Shown: one piece after another, positions 48,601-62,300 of the stretch
Layout of the letters: each line of letters begins with the position of its first letter
Position numbering within the stretch: position 1 is the stretch's first letter
DNA from: Silurus meridionalis
Taxonomy: Eukaryota > Chordata > Actinopteri > Siluriformes > Siluridae
Direction: 5' to 3'
NCBI RefSeq assembly: GCF_014805685.1
Contig: NC_060906.1
Location: 8,076,346-8,140,345 of the forward strand
Length of the DNA: 64,000 nt
Notes under the pieces: model-generated
What the model was told of the DNA's origin: nothing
The model's input: the letters and a program-made list of their open reading frames with translations, nothing else
Database searches by the model: none
Translations under genes and position numbers: made by a program

Positions 48601-51600
48601 AGTCGGACTGGAGCTCTCTGCCCTTTACCAATCCAGCCACGGGCCCATCCATCTGGCCCATCAAGACTCACTCTCATTTCATCAGTCCATAAAACCTTAG
48701 AAAATCAGTCTTGAGATATTTCTTGGCCCAGTCTTGACGTTTCAGCTTGTGTGTCTTGTTCAGTGGTGGTCGACTTTCTGCCTTTCTTACCTTGGCCATG
48801 TCTCTGAGTATTGCACACCTTGTGCTTTTGGGCACCCAGTGATGTTGCAGCTCTGAAATATGGCCAAACTGGTGGCAAGTGGCATCTTGGCAGCTGCACG
48901 CTTGACTTTTCTCAGTTCACGGGCAGTTATTTTGCGCCTTGGTTTTTCCACACGCTTCATGCACCCTGTTGACTATTTTGAATGAAACGCTTGATTGTTC
49001 GATGATCACGCTCAGAAGCTTGGCTATTTTAAGACTGCTGCATCCTCTGCAATATATCTCACTATTTTTGACTTTTCTGAGCCTGTCAAGTCCTTCTTTG
49101 ACCCATTTTGCCAAAGGAAAGGAAGTTGCCTAATAATTATGCACACCTGATATAGGGTGTTGATGTCATTAGACCACACCCCTTCTCATTACAGAGATGC
49201 ACATCACCTAATATGCTTAATTGGTAGTAGGCTTTCCAGCCTATACAGCTTGGAGTAAGACAACATGCATAACGAGGATGATGTGGTCAAAATACTCATT
49301 TGCCTAATAATTCTGCACTCCCTGTAGACATGTATGCCTTTGTGCTTAGGGAAAAACCACTGGCTGGAAAAGTCAGGTATCCCAATACTTTTTTCTATAA
49401 AGTATACATATACTATACGTATACTATATAGGCACATATACTACTACTATATAGTATATGTATAGTATAGTATGTGTAGTAGTATATACTACATATATTA
49501 TAGGCACATATTATATGTGTTACATATGATGCTTGCTGGACCTCTGCTCGCCTGCTGGAGCCGACTCTGGAGAGCCTGATTCTCCTCTTTGAGGACTCGA
49601 ACCTCAGTAGACAGCTGACTGACCGAGTCAAGTCCTTGGATGTAGATATTTGTTGGAGCGCCTAATAAAGTGATAAACATAGAAAAAACCAGGGATAAAA
49701 AGCTATAATTTAATCTATTAAATTGGTTTCTATCCAAATTTATTTTCCATGTATTGTAGACTATTTATCATGTATTGTCACTCAATACATATAGCACAAT
49801 CTGTATTCATATTTAATTTAATTCAGTGTGAGTCATCCTTATTAGAGTAATATGTATAATATTATAATATAGTATATACATTCTACTGTACTAGTACACT
49901 ATACTTTACTATAGTAGTACATAATACTTTACTGTACATACAGCTCAATGCTGGTGTTAATTACTCTCTTCAGTTTACGAAATCAGAGATAATGTGTAGG
50001 TGATCAGTGAAGACAGTATGTGTTAGGTTTGCTTCTTAACAATGATGTGGTTTCTCAGACCTCCTTCCTGTATCTTGGAGCCTATTCTCTCTGCAAGCTG
50101 CTGTCTCAGACGTTCGTTGGTCTGGATGGACTCTTCAAGACGGCGATGGAAGCTGCGAATCTCCCTCAGGTGCTCCTCGATCAAGTCCGTTCCTGTTCCA
50201 AGGTTTAGATCATGCACGTTGTTGGAAAAAAAACGTTTCTCTACACACACGTGGGTATTTAATATGCTTATGTTATTCAGGTCTCGTAGAGCGTCAGTAC
50301 CTGTGTGGCGTGCACCAGAGTGGAAACCTGAGGAGCTTAAGGAAACATCGTTGTAAGAGCCTTCTCTTCTAGGGCCATGTGTCATATTCGGGCTAGGATG
50401 AAGGCTGGCGAAAGGAGATTGCTGAAAGGCATGCTGGGATGGGAGGTGAAGAGCAGTCCGGTGGAAATCACTCGACAGGGGTTTAACCTGAGCACCGCTA
50501 AAATCTGAGCAGGAATAAAGGAAAAAATAGAAAACATTTCTTAAGTGACAGTAGCAATTGCTGGATATAACAAAAGGATATAAATAGGAAGATGGTTAAT
50601 GGTTTGGAAAGATTCAGGGTCTAATAGACAACACAAGAGATGAGACAGATTTAAAGACACAAATTTTAAACTGGGTGGTCAAGTATCCTTCGTCCAAAGT
50701 GTTCTCATTTTCAGCAGTGTAAATGATTAAGCACTCGGATCAGTAGGGATTTACAAACCAGAATTTTTGGACAAACAACCCTAAATAAATAACAACAAAT
50801 CCTGTCTAAAGTTTGGAAACACAGAGTATTTTATGTATTTTGAGACACATGTGCATGTTCCTTTTGTTTCTATTGCAAAAAAACCAACAACTAGGTAATG
50901 CGGCATGAAATGGAATTTGTAGCCGCCGTGCCAAATAAATGTATTATATATCGGTATATATATATCGTAAAAACATCTGTATGGTGGAGCAGCTGTTTTA
51001 CACTCAGAGGGAGGGGTTATATAGTTATACAAAGGGTCTCTGCTGCAGCAAAAGCTTTGTTTTTTCTTGTATTATTATCATTTCTGTAATGTAAAATGAC
51101 AGCAAAAAGACTTCCAGCTGTCTTCATGAGCTGCACCTTGACATTTTTGACCATACATTCAAAACTACGCTAGAAAATCCAGCAGACATGGGATACAGAC
51201 CTTTTGGTTGGGTGTGAAGATGACATGAGACTTGACACAAACCATGTGCTTAAGTTAAATGTTACAGAGTAAAAGTACTTAAGTATTTGCCTTTAAATGT
51301 ACTTAAGCATCCAAAGTGCTATGATTTATTACGGCTATTATGTTACCTATTATTATTTTTATTACAAGACTCTTAATCAACTCAGTTTATGTGAAAAGAC
51401 ACTGTGACTCTCAGCACAACAATCTATGAATAGAATGATGTTAATGACTCAAACACTGATTGATATCTATTACAATTATCATGAGCCCAAAACCTGCTTT
51501 TCAACTACTTCATGTTAAAAAAATCGTGTCAAACAGTTCAAACATGCCATGCTGTTTTGTGCCGGGAAATGATCGTTAATGAACGGCTTTGTTTCTGAAT

Positions 51601-54600
51601 TGTTCGTTAGCCAGAAGGGAAGCGTCCAGATTGGGGGACGCAGGTGTGTGAGTACATGGAAAATATTACTTTACACACACAAACACGCACATAGACACAT
51701 ACACAAACACGCAAATGCTCACTGTTGGCTAACTGCCTCTGCAGCCTCTGTAGCTCCTGGTGAACCTCAGCCAGAGAGAAGCCCCCTGTGGTGCTAGAAC
51801 GAGGTCTTGGGTGTTGTGTGTGGGGGTCGAATGGCAGAAAAGCCATCTGAGCAGGGAGAAATTGGGAGCTCTGGGGCATAGGGGTGGAATTGGGCTCTGT
51901 GGAAAAGGAAGGGGGCAAGTATATATATATATCTCTTTTACAGAAGGGTTTGCTGATCTGAACTTTCAGTGGACAGAAAAAAAAACACTGCTGTGGTCGA
52001 AACTGTATGAAATTTTTTCCCCCAGGAGTAAGGACTGTAATATAACACTGACTTCTTTTTGTTGTTGCTGCATGCTCTTGTGTCCTACCTGTCTGTATTT
52101 GGCCATCCGGGGGTCTGTGAGGGGTGCAGTGCATGCTGGGACAGCTGCTTGTGGACCGGTGGCTGTGTGAAGAGGTGACCGATGGAGCGTTGGATGGATA
52201 TGTGTGTGACTGCTCAGGTTCTAGGGAGAGGGTGAGGAAGAAAAATATGAGCATGGTTTTTATGTCGTTTTTTTGTGTCTTTCTTTCTCTTCCCCACCAG
52301 GTGTCGCCAGTGTGTTCCTCTATTCTTTTCTGATTACTTATTGCCTTCACCTGTTACACCACCCAAAAATGTAGTGTAGTAGTGCTTTTCAATTTTTTAT
52401 AACTTGATTTTAAAGTACTTGTGAATATTTCTTTATTTTGGTTTTGACATCCCTTTGGTTTTTGAAAATCATAACCTTCCTTTTTCATCTTTTTACCTTT
52501 CTTTTGAACTAAAAAAAAACCAAAATAAAAACTTTGAACTCCTCAAACCTGGAGTTCATCTCAAGCCCTGGTCCAGATGGTAAATACACTTCTGAAGCCG
52601 TTATAACTTGTGGTCTATTCTCACAGCATTAGTGTCCTCGGTGTTGCTACTTTCTATAATTATTTGGGTATGCTCAATGGTTTATGCTCTGGGATACTAA
52701 TTGGAAGGTTGGGGGTTCAAGCCCCAGTATGCACCTGTTGGGCCCTTGAGCAAGGCCCTTAACCCTCTCCTTGACAAAAGTGAAAGCCTATTTATTTTCT
52801 CTCTAATATAAATTCCTATGAATTGACCTCACATTCACTAAAGTGACATTGTACTCTCATCCTCAGCCTGGACCGAACTGCCCTCGCCACTAACCTCCAC
52901 TAATACCTCCGCCCTCCTGTCTCTCATTTCTAAGAAACAAAAATGAAGAATGGCGTACCATCAGCTTGCTCCTCTTGTCCAAACTCGCTTACAGCGTCCA
53001 GTTCGGAACACAAGTCCAGGTCTTCACCCTGCTCGTCCATGACAAAGGACGAATGCTCTGATTGCTCAGCGTCTCCTGAGATGGAGTGGCCTCTGGTTGG
53101 CGTGTCTTCACCGGATTGCTCCTGCTGCTGCTCAAGTTTGGCACGCAGGGACTCGATGAGCTTATCTTTCTGCTGGAGCTCCTTGCTTAAACTGTGGAGC
53201 ACAATACAGTCGGAGGTTTTACAGATTTGCTTAACATTCAAAAAGTTTCTGACATTTCCAAAAAGATCTAGTCAATTCTTTGTGTCGAGGAGCGTGAGTT
53301 CTCTCATGTAAAGCTATTAAATGTATTATTAAGTCCCCCCCACCACCACCACACACACAAACAGACGGCCCCCCATTAAAACATTCATAATCACCGCACA
53401 GACGATAAGCGTCTTTGAGTAATTAAACCAAAGTACTAAGTGGCTATTTAGAATGAAACGAAAAGTAACGGCACACAGTGTCTGCTTCCCTTCAGGCTCC
53501 CTGGGTTATGAGCTTATCCACCGCTGGGTTTATTCCCTTTTACATTTTTGGCATTTGGCAGACGCTAAATCTTAAACAGAGCATCTCATCTGAAACTACA
53601 GGGGTGGGGGTGGGGTGGGGGGGGATTGTGTTAAGCTTTTGCTCAAGGGCCCAGCAGTGGCAGCTTGGTGGTGCTGGGATTTGAACTCATGACATTCTGA
53701 TCAGAAGTCCAACATCTTAACCACTGAGCTATCACCTCCTTAAGGCTTTTGCCTGTTAGGAAGCTGGGGTCAGAGCACAGGGTCAGCCATGATGCACAGA
53801 CCCTGGAGCTGAGAGGGTTAAAGGCCTTGCTCAAGGGCCCAACATTGGCATATTGGCAATACTGAAAATTGAACCCATGCCCTTCCAATCAGTAACCCAG
53901 AGCCTTAAGTGCTGTGCTACCACTTCTCACTCGTTGTCTTTTGATTAAAATATTTGGTCCAGCCTGTACTGATTGATGGCAGACAAACACACACACCCCT
54001 GTGAATTATGTCTTCTTTCAAAACCACAATAAAATCTTAGAACTTTAATAAAGTGCTTGACTGTGCAACTCAGAAATTCACACAGAAATCACACACATTG
54101 CAAATATATTCAAATATAATACAAAATGAACATGTTAAACGGACGAACCATTTACTGTAGTATTGTGAGCACGTGTGTTCTCATGGAATCAGATTCTCCT
54201 TCCATGCAATAACCCTCCTCTTTCTCCTCCTGCTCCTCCTCTCCTCCCTCTCATCTCCCTCACACCAGCCAGAAGTGCAGCTCAATTTGTTTTCACTTAC
54301 TTTATATTGTGTACTTATCATTCAAATACATTAGGGACAATGAATTTGACATAAAATACCATTAAAATTTTTTTTTTACATGAATATTTTTGGGTGTGTG
54401 GAACAGATTATCCGAGTTTACATTATTTCCTAAGGGAACATTCGCTTTGCATTGCAAATGTCCACAATATAAATTTACATGAATATTTTGTCCTCATGCT
54501 TTATGTTGTGTTTGGTTTCACTAATAATAAACATACATTTGCATAAAGCATCCATATTTGTTTATGCATATGATGATTATCAGTTTGCGATTAATCGCTA

Positions 54601-56220
54601 GTTAACTGATGACAATCGAGCGATTAATCACAATTAAATATTTTAAATATTTTAATCGATTGACAATATATTTTTTTTTTTTAAAGGAGAAAGGAGAGTC
54701 ATTTTCTTTTCTAATTGCAGTTTTAATTTTCAGGATTTGTTCTCTCCAGTATTCAATCAACATTTGTTTTCCTGCCTAATACATTTTCCCTTTAGCTCAT
54801 TATTAAAAAGTGACTGATGCCGAGTTTTAGATTTGAACTGCTTTCAGACTAGAACTATAAAACCCTGCTTTAATTGCATCACGGAGACAGATGGCTTTTG
54901 ACCTGTACACATCAGATAATACATTTAAAAAATGCAATTAAAAATATAGAGCAATTAATGGGGAAAGATGAGACACGATGCTAATATTCCTTCCTGGGAA
55001 GACTTTATTGCATTAATAATAACAGCAAAAAAAAAAAAAAGGTGTTGTAAAAGAAAAACGCCCTATTTGAGAAAAATCTGCATTCTACACTCAGTCACTA
55101 AAACAAACCAATCCTTATCACATTGCACTTTTTCTTTGTTACTCCTTATTTACTATCCTTTAATTTTTCACGTTACATTTACAGCTCTCTAAAAAGCATC
55201 CTGTCACAATTGTGGGCATTATTACCTTCAAAAAGTCTCCACACATCCAATCTACCAGAAACATTCAGCATCCTAGAATTTAAATCAAATGACTCATTTG
55301 TTAATGACTCAATTCTTAGTTCTCTACTTCATGAAGTATTTGAGTAATAACTCGGGTCTTAATCGAGTGACTCAATTGTTAAGTGACTCAGGACTTAATA
55401 AATAGCTCAGTACTGAAGTAATGACTCAATTCTTAATTACATCACTTAGTCCGTAATGAATGACTCATAACTAAAATAATGACTCAGCACTTAATTAATG
55501 ACTTACTTAATGTCATTACTTTAGTAATGAGTCATTATTTAAGAATTGAGTCATTACTTCAGTACTGAGTCATTAATTTAGAACTGAGTCTTCAATTAAG
55601 GACTGAGTCATTATTTCAGTTATAAGTCATTCATTAAGAACTGATTTTAGTTATGAGCCATTCATTAAGGACTGAGTGATGTAATTAAGAATTGAGTCAT
55701 TACTTCAGTACTGAGTCATTCATTTAAAACTGAGTCTTTAATTAAGAACTGAGTCACTTTCAGTTACGAGTCATTCATTAAGGACTGAAGTGATGACTCA
55801 GTTATAAATGAATGACTCTACTGAGTTCTTAATGACTCAGTACTGAAGTAAAGACTCAGTTATAAATGAATGATTGCAGTTCTTAATTAAGTGATTAGGC
55901 TCTTAATTACATGACTTAGTTCTTCATAATGTGATTCGGTAGTGAAATAATGACTCAGTTCTTAATTACGTGACTCAATTCCTAATTAAAAAGAAAAGAT
56001 TAGTTGAGAAAACAAAATGACAGCATGTTTAAGATCAAAATATCTTTAAAAAATCATGTCTTATTGATTTAATATATGCATTTTTACTATAATTATAACT
56101 ATAATTCTGGATCCTAATTATATTAGAGTATTACTTGTTATTGCATGGGTTATTGATGAAATATATATAATTTTTATTATAAAGGTGGCAATAATTCTGG
56201 ACCTAAATGAGCAAAAAAAA

Positions 56221-56291
<71 letters not shown>

Positions 56292-57859
56292 CCTACTATA
56301 TAACCTATGAACTTTCCATCACTTCTGCCTATCTACCTTACTTCTCTATATGGTGCAGCAGCGGCCTCCTCTCTCTCTCCAGCTGCTTTCTGAGCAGCAT
56401 CAGCTCTCGCTCCTGCACCCGGCTCTCCCACAGCGAGAAGGAGAAGAGTGAGTTGCGGTACAGCGGGCTGCTCTTAGACAGCATTGATTTCCAGAGCGGA
56501 GCCATGGCGCCTCGGCCCGTCCGTTTGCCTGTGTGTCCTTGTGTCCGGGATACGGCCGGAGACACATCGCCTCCTGGCCCGGGTTCAACTGACTCGACCA
56601 TTGGAAGACGCAGGACAGGACAGGACAGGACAGGAAACGTGGTTTGGTGCTGTGGGACGCTGATTAGCTCAGCTTGATTAACCAAGAACGAGTGTCACTT
56701 CCTCTTCTTTTGTTCTCAGACAAAACAGAATTAAAACTAAAACAATTCCCAGAGTCCAAACAATGATGTTTGGGCTTCGTCCATATCCAAGGAAGGGTGT
56801 AGGGTGAATAGATTTTGCTTAAAACTCCAGTCCTATAGATTCGGCACGTCCATGCAGAGCAACATACTCCTGTTTCTGTGTAGATTTATGGCCCATTTTC
56901 TCTCCCAGTACTTTTGCAGAAAGCTTGAACGAAAGGTGAAGAATGATTTGTGGAAATCCTGACCCGTCCAACTCTTGGGCCAAGAAGCTTCTATGAAGTT
57001 TCCCGAGGCTCCTTCGCTACATCAAATGATTTGGTTTTGTATTAGTGAAGGAGCTGGAAATCCCAGACGATACATCATGCAGTTTACCAAATCAAACCGA
57101 GCAGAAGGACAAGAGAAAGAGATCCACTTTCAGAATATTCCTGATATTCCTCCTCCTGATATCCATTTGCTCCCCCCTCTCTCTGTCATTGGTTTAGCTC
57201 CCTCTGACCCATTTCTCTCCCGTGAGGTTTAATAATCTAACCTGATTAGTGCTCAAGTCAACAGACTGTCCTAATCCTAGCAGTGCAAACCACAATGAAG
57301 CTCAGCCAGCAAATATGTGACAAAGTGCCCTAAAATAGGCACACAAAAGGGCATCGAACTAATGCAACTAACAGACTGGGTTCGAAACAAATTAACTTAA
57401 ATGACACTATGGTGAAGTCCAAGCAGACATCTGGCTGACCATCTGTCAAATGGAACACTTATGATCTCTCGCTGACCTTCTCACTGATCTGCTCTTGAGT
57501 AGAAATGCTTAGTCTTATTGACATCTGGAACCAGTACCAAACCCGCAGATTTTCATAAGCACTAGAACTGTAAAAAAAAAAAAAAAAAAAACCTGAGAAA
57601 GAAACTTAGCTCAGGAGTCTTTCTTCCAATAATGATGTCCATGATCAGAAATCTGTAATCGTCTGAAATTCAGTCTCCTCCTGTTGTGTGTGGAAGTCCT
57701 GCATCTCGCTTGATTGCTTGAGCCAGAGAGGAAATGTAACCAGCAAACCACCCCCCACACACACACACAGTAAGCGTTTTGTCAGTTTCATTTAGAAGAA
57801 CATCATTTAAGCCCTTCTGTTACTACACACTCGCACTGATAGACACAAGGCTGCCTTGT

Positions 57860-57926
<67 letters not shown>

Positions 57927-59266
57927 CTTCTGTGTCCAAATTCGCCCCCTTTCTGCATGCTACACTCACTGTAAATATAAACAAAATCCCCATTGCATGT
58001 CAGCTCTTCTTTCTTACTCCTTATATCATTTATTAAGTAATTCCTTTGAATCGTTTTTTCCACATTTCCTTTACAGCTGTTTAAAAATACATCCTGTCAC
58101 AAAACTCCTCCTTTGCACAAAGAGTTGTGGGTAATATTAGCTGTCTCCACACATCCAAACTACCAGATACAGCCGAACCATCTGGGTACCTTTAGGATTC
58201 TCATTTCAGCATTAAATGACTCATTTGTTAATGACTTATGAATCCAGTATTTAAGTGATGACTTAATTGTAAAATAAGTGACTCAGAACTTAATTGAAGA
58301 TTCTATGCTGAAGTAATGACCCGGTTTTTAATAAATGACTTTGTACTGAAAATGACAGTTTCTAATTAATGAATCAGTACTGAAGTAATGATTTAAGTTC
58401 TTAATGAATGACTCAGTTCTTAATCACTTGACCCAGTTTTTAATTAATAAATCAGTACTGAGATAATGACTCAGTTTTTAATAAATGACTCAGAGAGATA
58501 ATGATAATTGATTTATTCATTATCATTTATATTATTATTATTATTATTATTATATTTAATTTTAAATTATATTTAGTGCAAACTCATTTCCTCTTCCTTT
58601 GGCTCAGCAAAACAGCTGCCTTGTATATTTGAGGACAGATTTAGTTTCTGGTTAAACATTGACCAGCTTCTCGATATAAGGCCTGGATCGATGACCCAGT
58701 TCTGCTAAAATTCCTACTGACTACCCAGTGTCCATCTTCTCTTATTGATCCAGTACACAGTCCAATACACTGAGGATGGATTGTGAAACCAGTGCTGTCC
58801 GGACTAATCAATGGCCACTGTGCCTTCAGGCTTTGGGGTCGTTTCCGCTCGGTATCGAGCACAGTCAGTGTAACTATAACCAGCTAAGATGAGCAATGTG
58901 TGGTGTGTGGGTGTGTGTGTGTGTGTGCACTGGATTTGAACCAAGAACAAACTAAAAGCTAAAAAGATTGAAATGCTGTGCAGAAACAAACAAAAAAAAA
59001 CCCACCTCAGGAAACTCACAGCTGTCAAAGTACCTATGCTGAAAGTGCACAATAAGTAAGAAATGATGTGTGATGTGTATGTGTGTGATTTGTGGTGGAC
59101 CTCACGGTGGATGTACATGTAGAACTCACCGCATCGCAAGCAGTTCATGACCTGTCTTGTCGTCCGCTATTTCAGAATAATCCCCTGTGTTAAAAAAGAT
59201 TTTCATTCTAAAATCATACTGAATGTATTGTAGTATAATAATATATAATATTGTAATGTATAATGT

Positions 59267-59302
<36 letters not shown>

Positions 59303-62300
59303 TACACTGACGGCTGCTCAGCTTGGCTCCGACTCTCTGGGCGAGTGCTGAGCTCTGGGCGAGCTGATCTCTGAAGCTCTGACTCATGTAGTAGTCGATG
59401 TCGTTGGCACGCAGCAGCTCCTCAAACGACTTTGTGGTGTCTCCCAGGTGCTGATTGAGGATGTGACACGCACTCCGGCCCTCGCGCAGTCGCTGCCTCA
59501 AGTGAGAAAGCTCACGAGCTTGGGCCTGGATCAGCGTGTCAAATTTCCTGCAATACACGACGAAAGAATATAACACCTGGTAGAAAATGCATTCATAAGT
59601 AGATAGCAACAGCAACCTTCAGTGACTTCACTGACTCTCAACTCAGTGACTCAGTTCTAAGTGATTCAATATTAATGCAGTCACTTCGAGCTCAGTTCTT
59701 AATAAATGACTTAAGACTTAATTCTGTACTTATACAGTTTTTAGTAATGACTTGGGTCTTAATCAAGTGAATCAATTATTTATCAAGTGACTCAGGACTG
59801 AATTAATGACTCAGTTCTTACTTAGGTGACTCAGTTCTTACTTACATGACTCTGTATTAATGGAATCACTTAGATCCCAATTCTTTATTAATTACTCATT
59901 TTTATTTAAGTGAGTCATTAATGAGTGAGTCATTAAGTGAGTCATTAATCAAGAGACTCAGTTCTTAATCAAGTGTCTCAGTCTGTAATTAATGATTCAG
60001 TGCATTAAGTTACTCAGTTCTCAATTAAGTGACACGGTAGTTATTTAAGTGACTCAGTACTTAATGACTCAGTACTGAAGCAATGACTCAGTTGTTAATC
60101 AAGTGACTCAGTATGTAATTAAGTGACTCAGGACTTAATTAATGACTCAGTTCTTAATTATGTGACTCAGTACTTAACTAATGACAGAGTACATAACTAA
60201 AAAACTCAGTCCCTAATGACTCAGTACTTATTCAGTACACTCAGTTCTTAATTTACAGATCAAGGAGTCAAATCAAGTGACTCAGTATGTAATTAATGAT
60301 TCAGTTAATAATGAAGTGTTCTTAAGTAACTCAGTACTTATTTAAGTGACTCAGTACTTAATGGCTCAGTACTGAAGTAATGACTCTGTTCTTAATTATG
60401 TGACTAGTTCTAAATGACTCAGTACTTATCCAGTACCTCAGTTCTTAATTTTACAGAAGCTCTAGGAGTCTAATCAATACCGCTTTATCCAAAGGAACAT
60501 GTTTTGAAGCTACAGCTGGTAGTTGGTGACGTCTTTCCTGAAGTATTCAGCTGTAAATGCATCGATCTCAGTAGTGTGCTGTAAAGAGTGTGGTTGTGTG
60601 CAACTGTGTGTGTTTAGATGTGAATATTGTATAAATAATTAGAACACAGCTCTTATGATGTACGGGATTATAATATGGCAGTTGAAGATCTGGATCCGAA
60701 TAAGCAGCTGGACCATATCTCTGTGTTCATATCTCTATAGCAACACTTCCTTTACTAAATATAGCCTCTATTATTGCAACATCAACATCCAAATGACCAA
60801 GAAATAAGCAACAGTTGATTGGTGACATCTTGTGCTATTAAACTGCTACTACAACTAGAGCTGCTTTGAACGAACAAAGTGATGTGATGTTTTTTTTGTG
60901 GAAAATCTTTAATCTGTTATATTACTGTTATATCTCTGACTCACCCAGTCCTGGTGGTGCTTTTGGTTTTCTCCTCTCCCTGCTCACCATGACCTTTGCC
61001 CTTCCTCAGCTGTTCTTCCAGAGACGAAACCCGAGTTACCAGTTCCCGCAGCTCCCTGTCATCCCGGGTCGACTTCCCGGGGGTGGAGTTCGGAGTGGTG
61101 TCCTGAAGACGAGCCTGCAGGCTGAGCACCAGAGCCTGAGAGTGAGAGAGCTCCACCTGCAGATCCTCCACCTGCTGTTGCAGAGACGCAACATCACCTT
61201 CTGCCTGCTCCATCGCACCCGGACCAGCCCACCACTGAGACGCGCCGTCTCGGCATGAGAGAGACGTGCACAGGTCGAGATCGTCAAATTCTGTTCAGGG
61301 ATAGAGGAGCTGATGTCAGGAACATGTATCTACTGTAGATCTATCATAAAGTCTTTTAAACAAGTTGTGTCATGTGTTAGAGAGTTCTTTAGTGCTTTAG
61401 TGCTGATTAGGTTTCTAGTGTCCCTAGTGTCAGAACACTGCCATGACATTACAATAATTAAGTGCAAAATAATTTTTTTTATTGACTTTGGCATTATACA
61501 ACTGCATATAAGGTTCATTAGATGTATTCCGATCAAAATGTATGTACAGTAGGAAGCACTATACACTAGGGCCAACGATACGATACATTAAAGCTAAATG
61601 TAGCTGAATCTTACCATCCCTATTGGACATCTATGGAGAGAGTTGAAAGTAAATGTGCACTTGGAGAACCTCACTTAAACCCATAGCATGAACTGCATAG
61701 CTAAGAAAGCCCAGCTTCCTACCATCTATCATTCTCACCACCTTCTACAATGAGACTAAAGGAAGCCTCCTCTTCTACCTATCTCACTATCTGCAATATA
61801 AACTGTACTCTGTCTCAGACTACAAAAACAATTGGGAGAACATTTGAGAAGATCAGCGAGGCCAGCAGCATTGTAGATGACCCCTCCCACCTCACTCATG
61901 GATTCTTCAACTTCCTGTAAACTAACAGAAAGTACCAGCGCATCTGTGCTTCCACCACCAGGCTTCACATCTACTTCCAAGAGATATCTTTTTTCATATA
62001 TTTTCTCCTACAGTTTATAGGCATCAGCAACACCTTTCACGATGTACCGTATTGCCGTGTGTGGCACCCGAATAAACATTTTGTTCTAAAATAGTTATGA
62101 CATCCATGCAATGAGATTAACAAAAGGAAGAATGAGGAAGTAAACCTGGACTACTGGTGTCATCTCTTTCAGCCTCATTCTCACTGCGGCCGCACGTCTC
62201 ATAGCCCAGATCCTGCAGGTCCACCTGTACCTGCTTGCTGTCACGCTGCACTGGTGTCTCCACTGGAGAAAAGTAAAAGTTGCTTACAAACTGCACTGTT

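Noticed and set aside
56207..56677. 156-residue plus-strand frame starting in HTHTHT
   Set aside because: A CA repeat running into the antisense of the pde4dip alternative exon; no conserved spelling.
55288..60470. The TGACTCA arrays as a CRISPR-like array
   Set aside because: Units are degenerate and spacerless, flip orientation, and sit in introns of a vertebrate gene.
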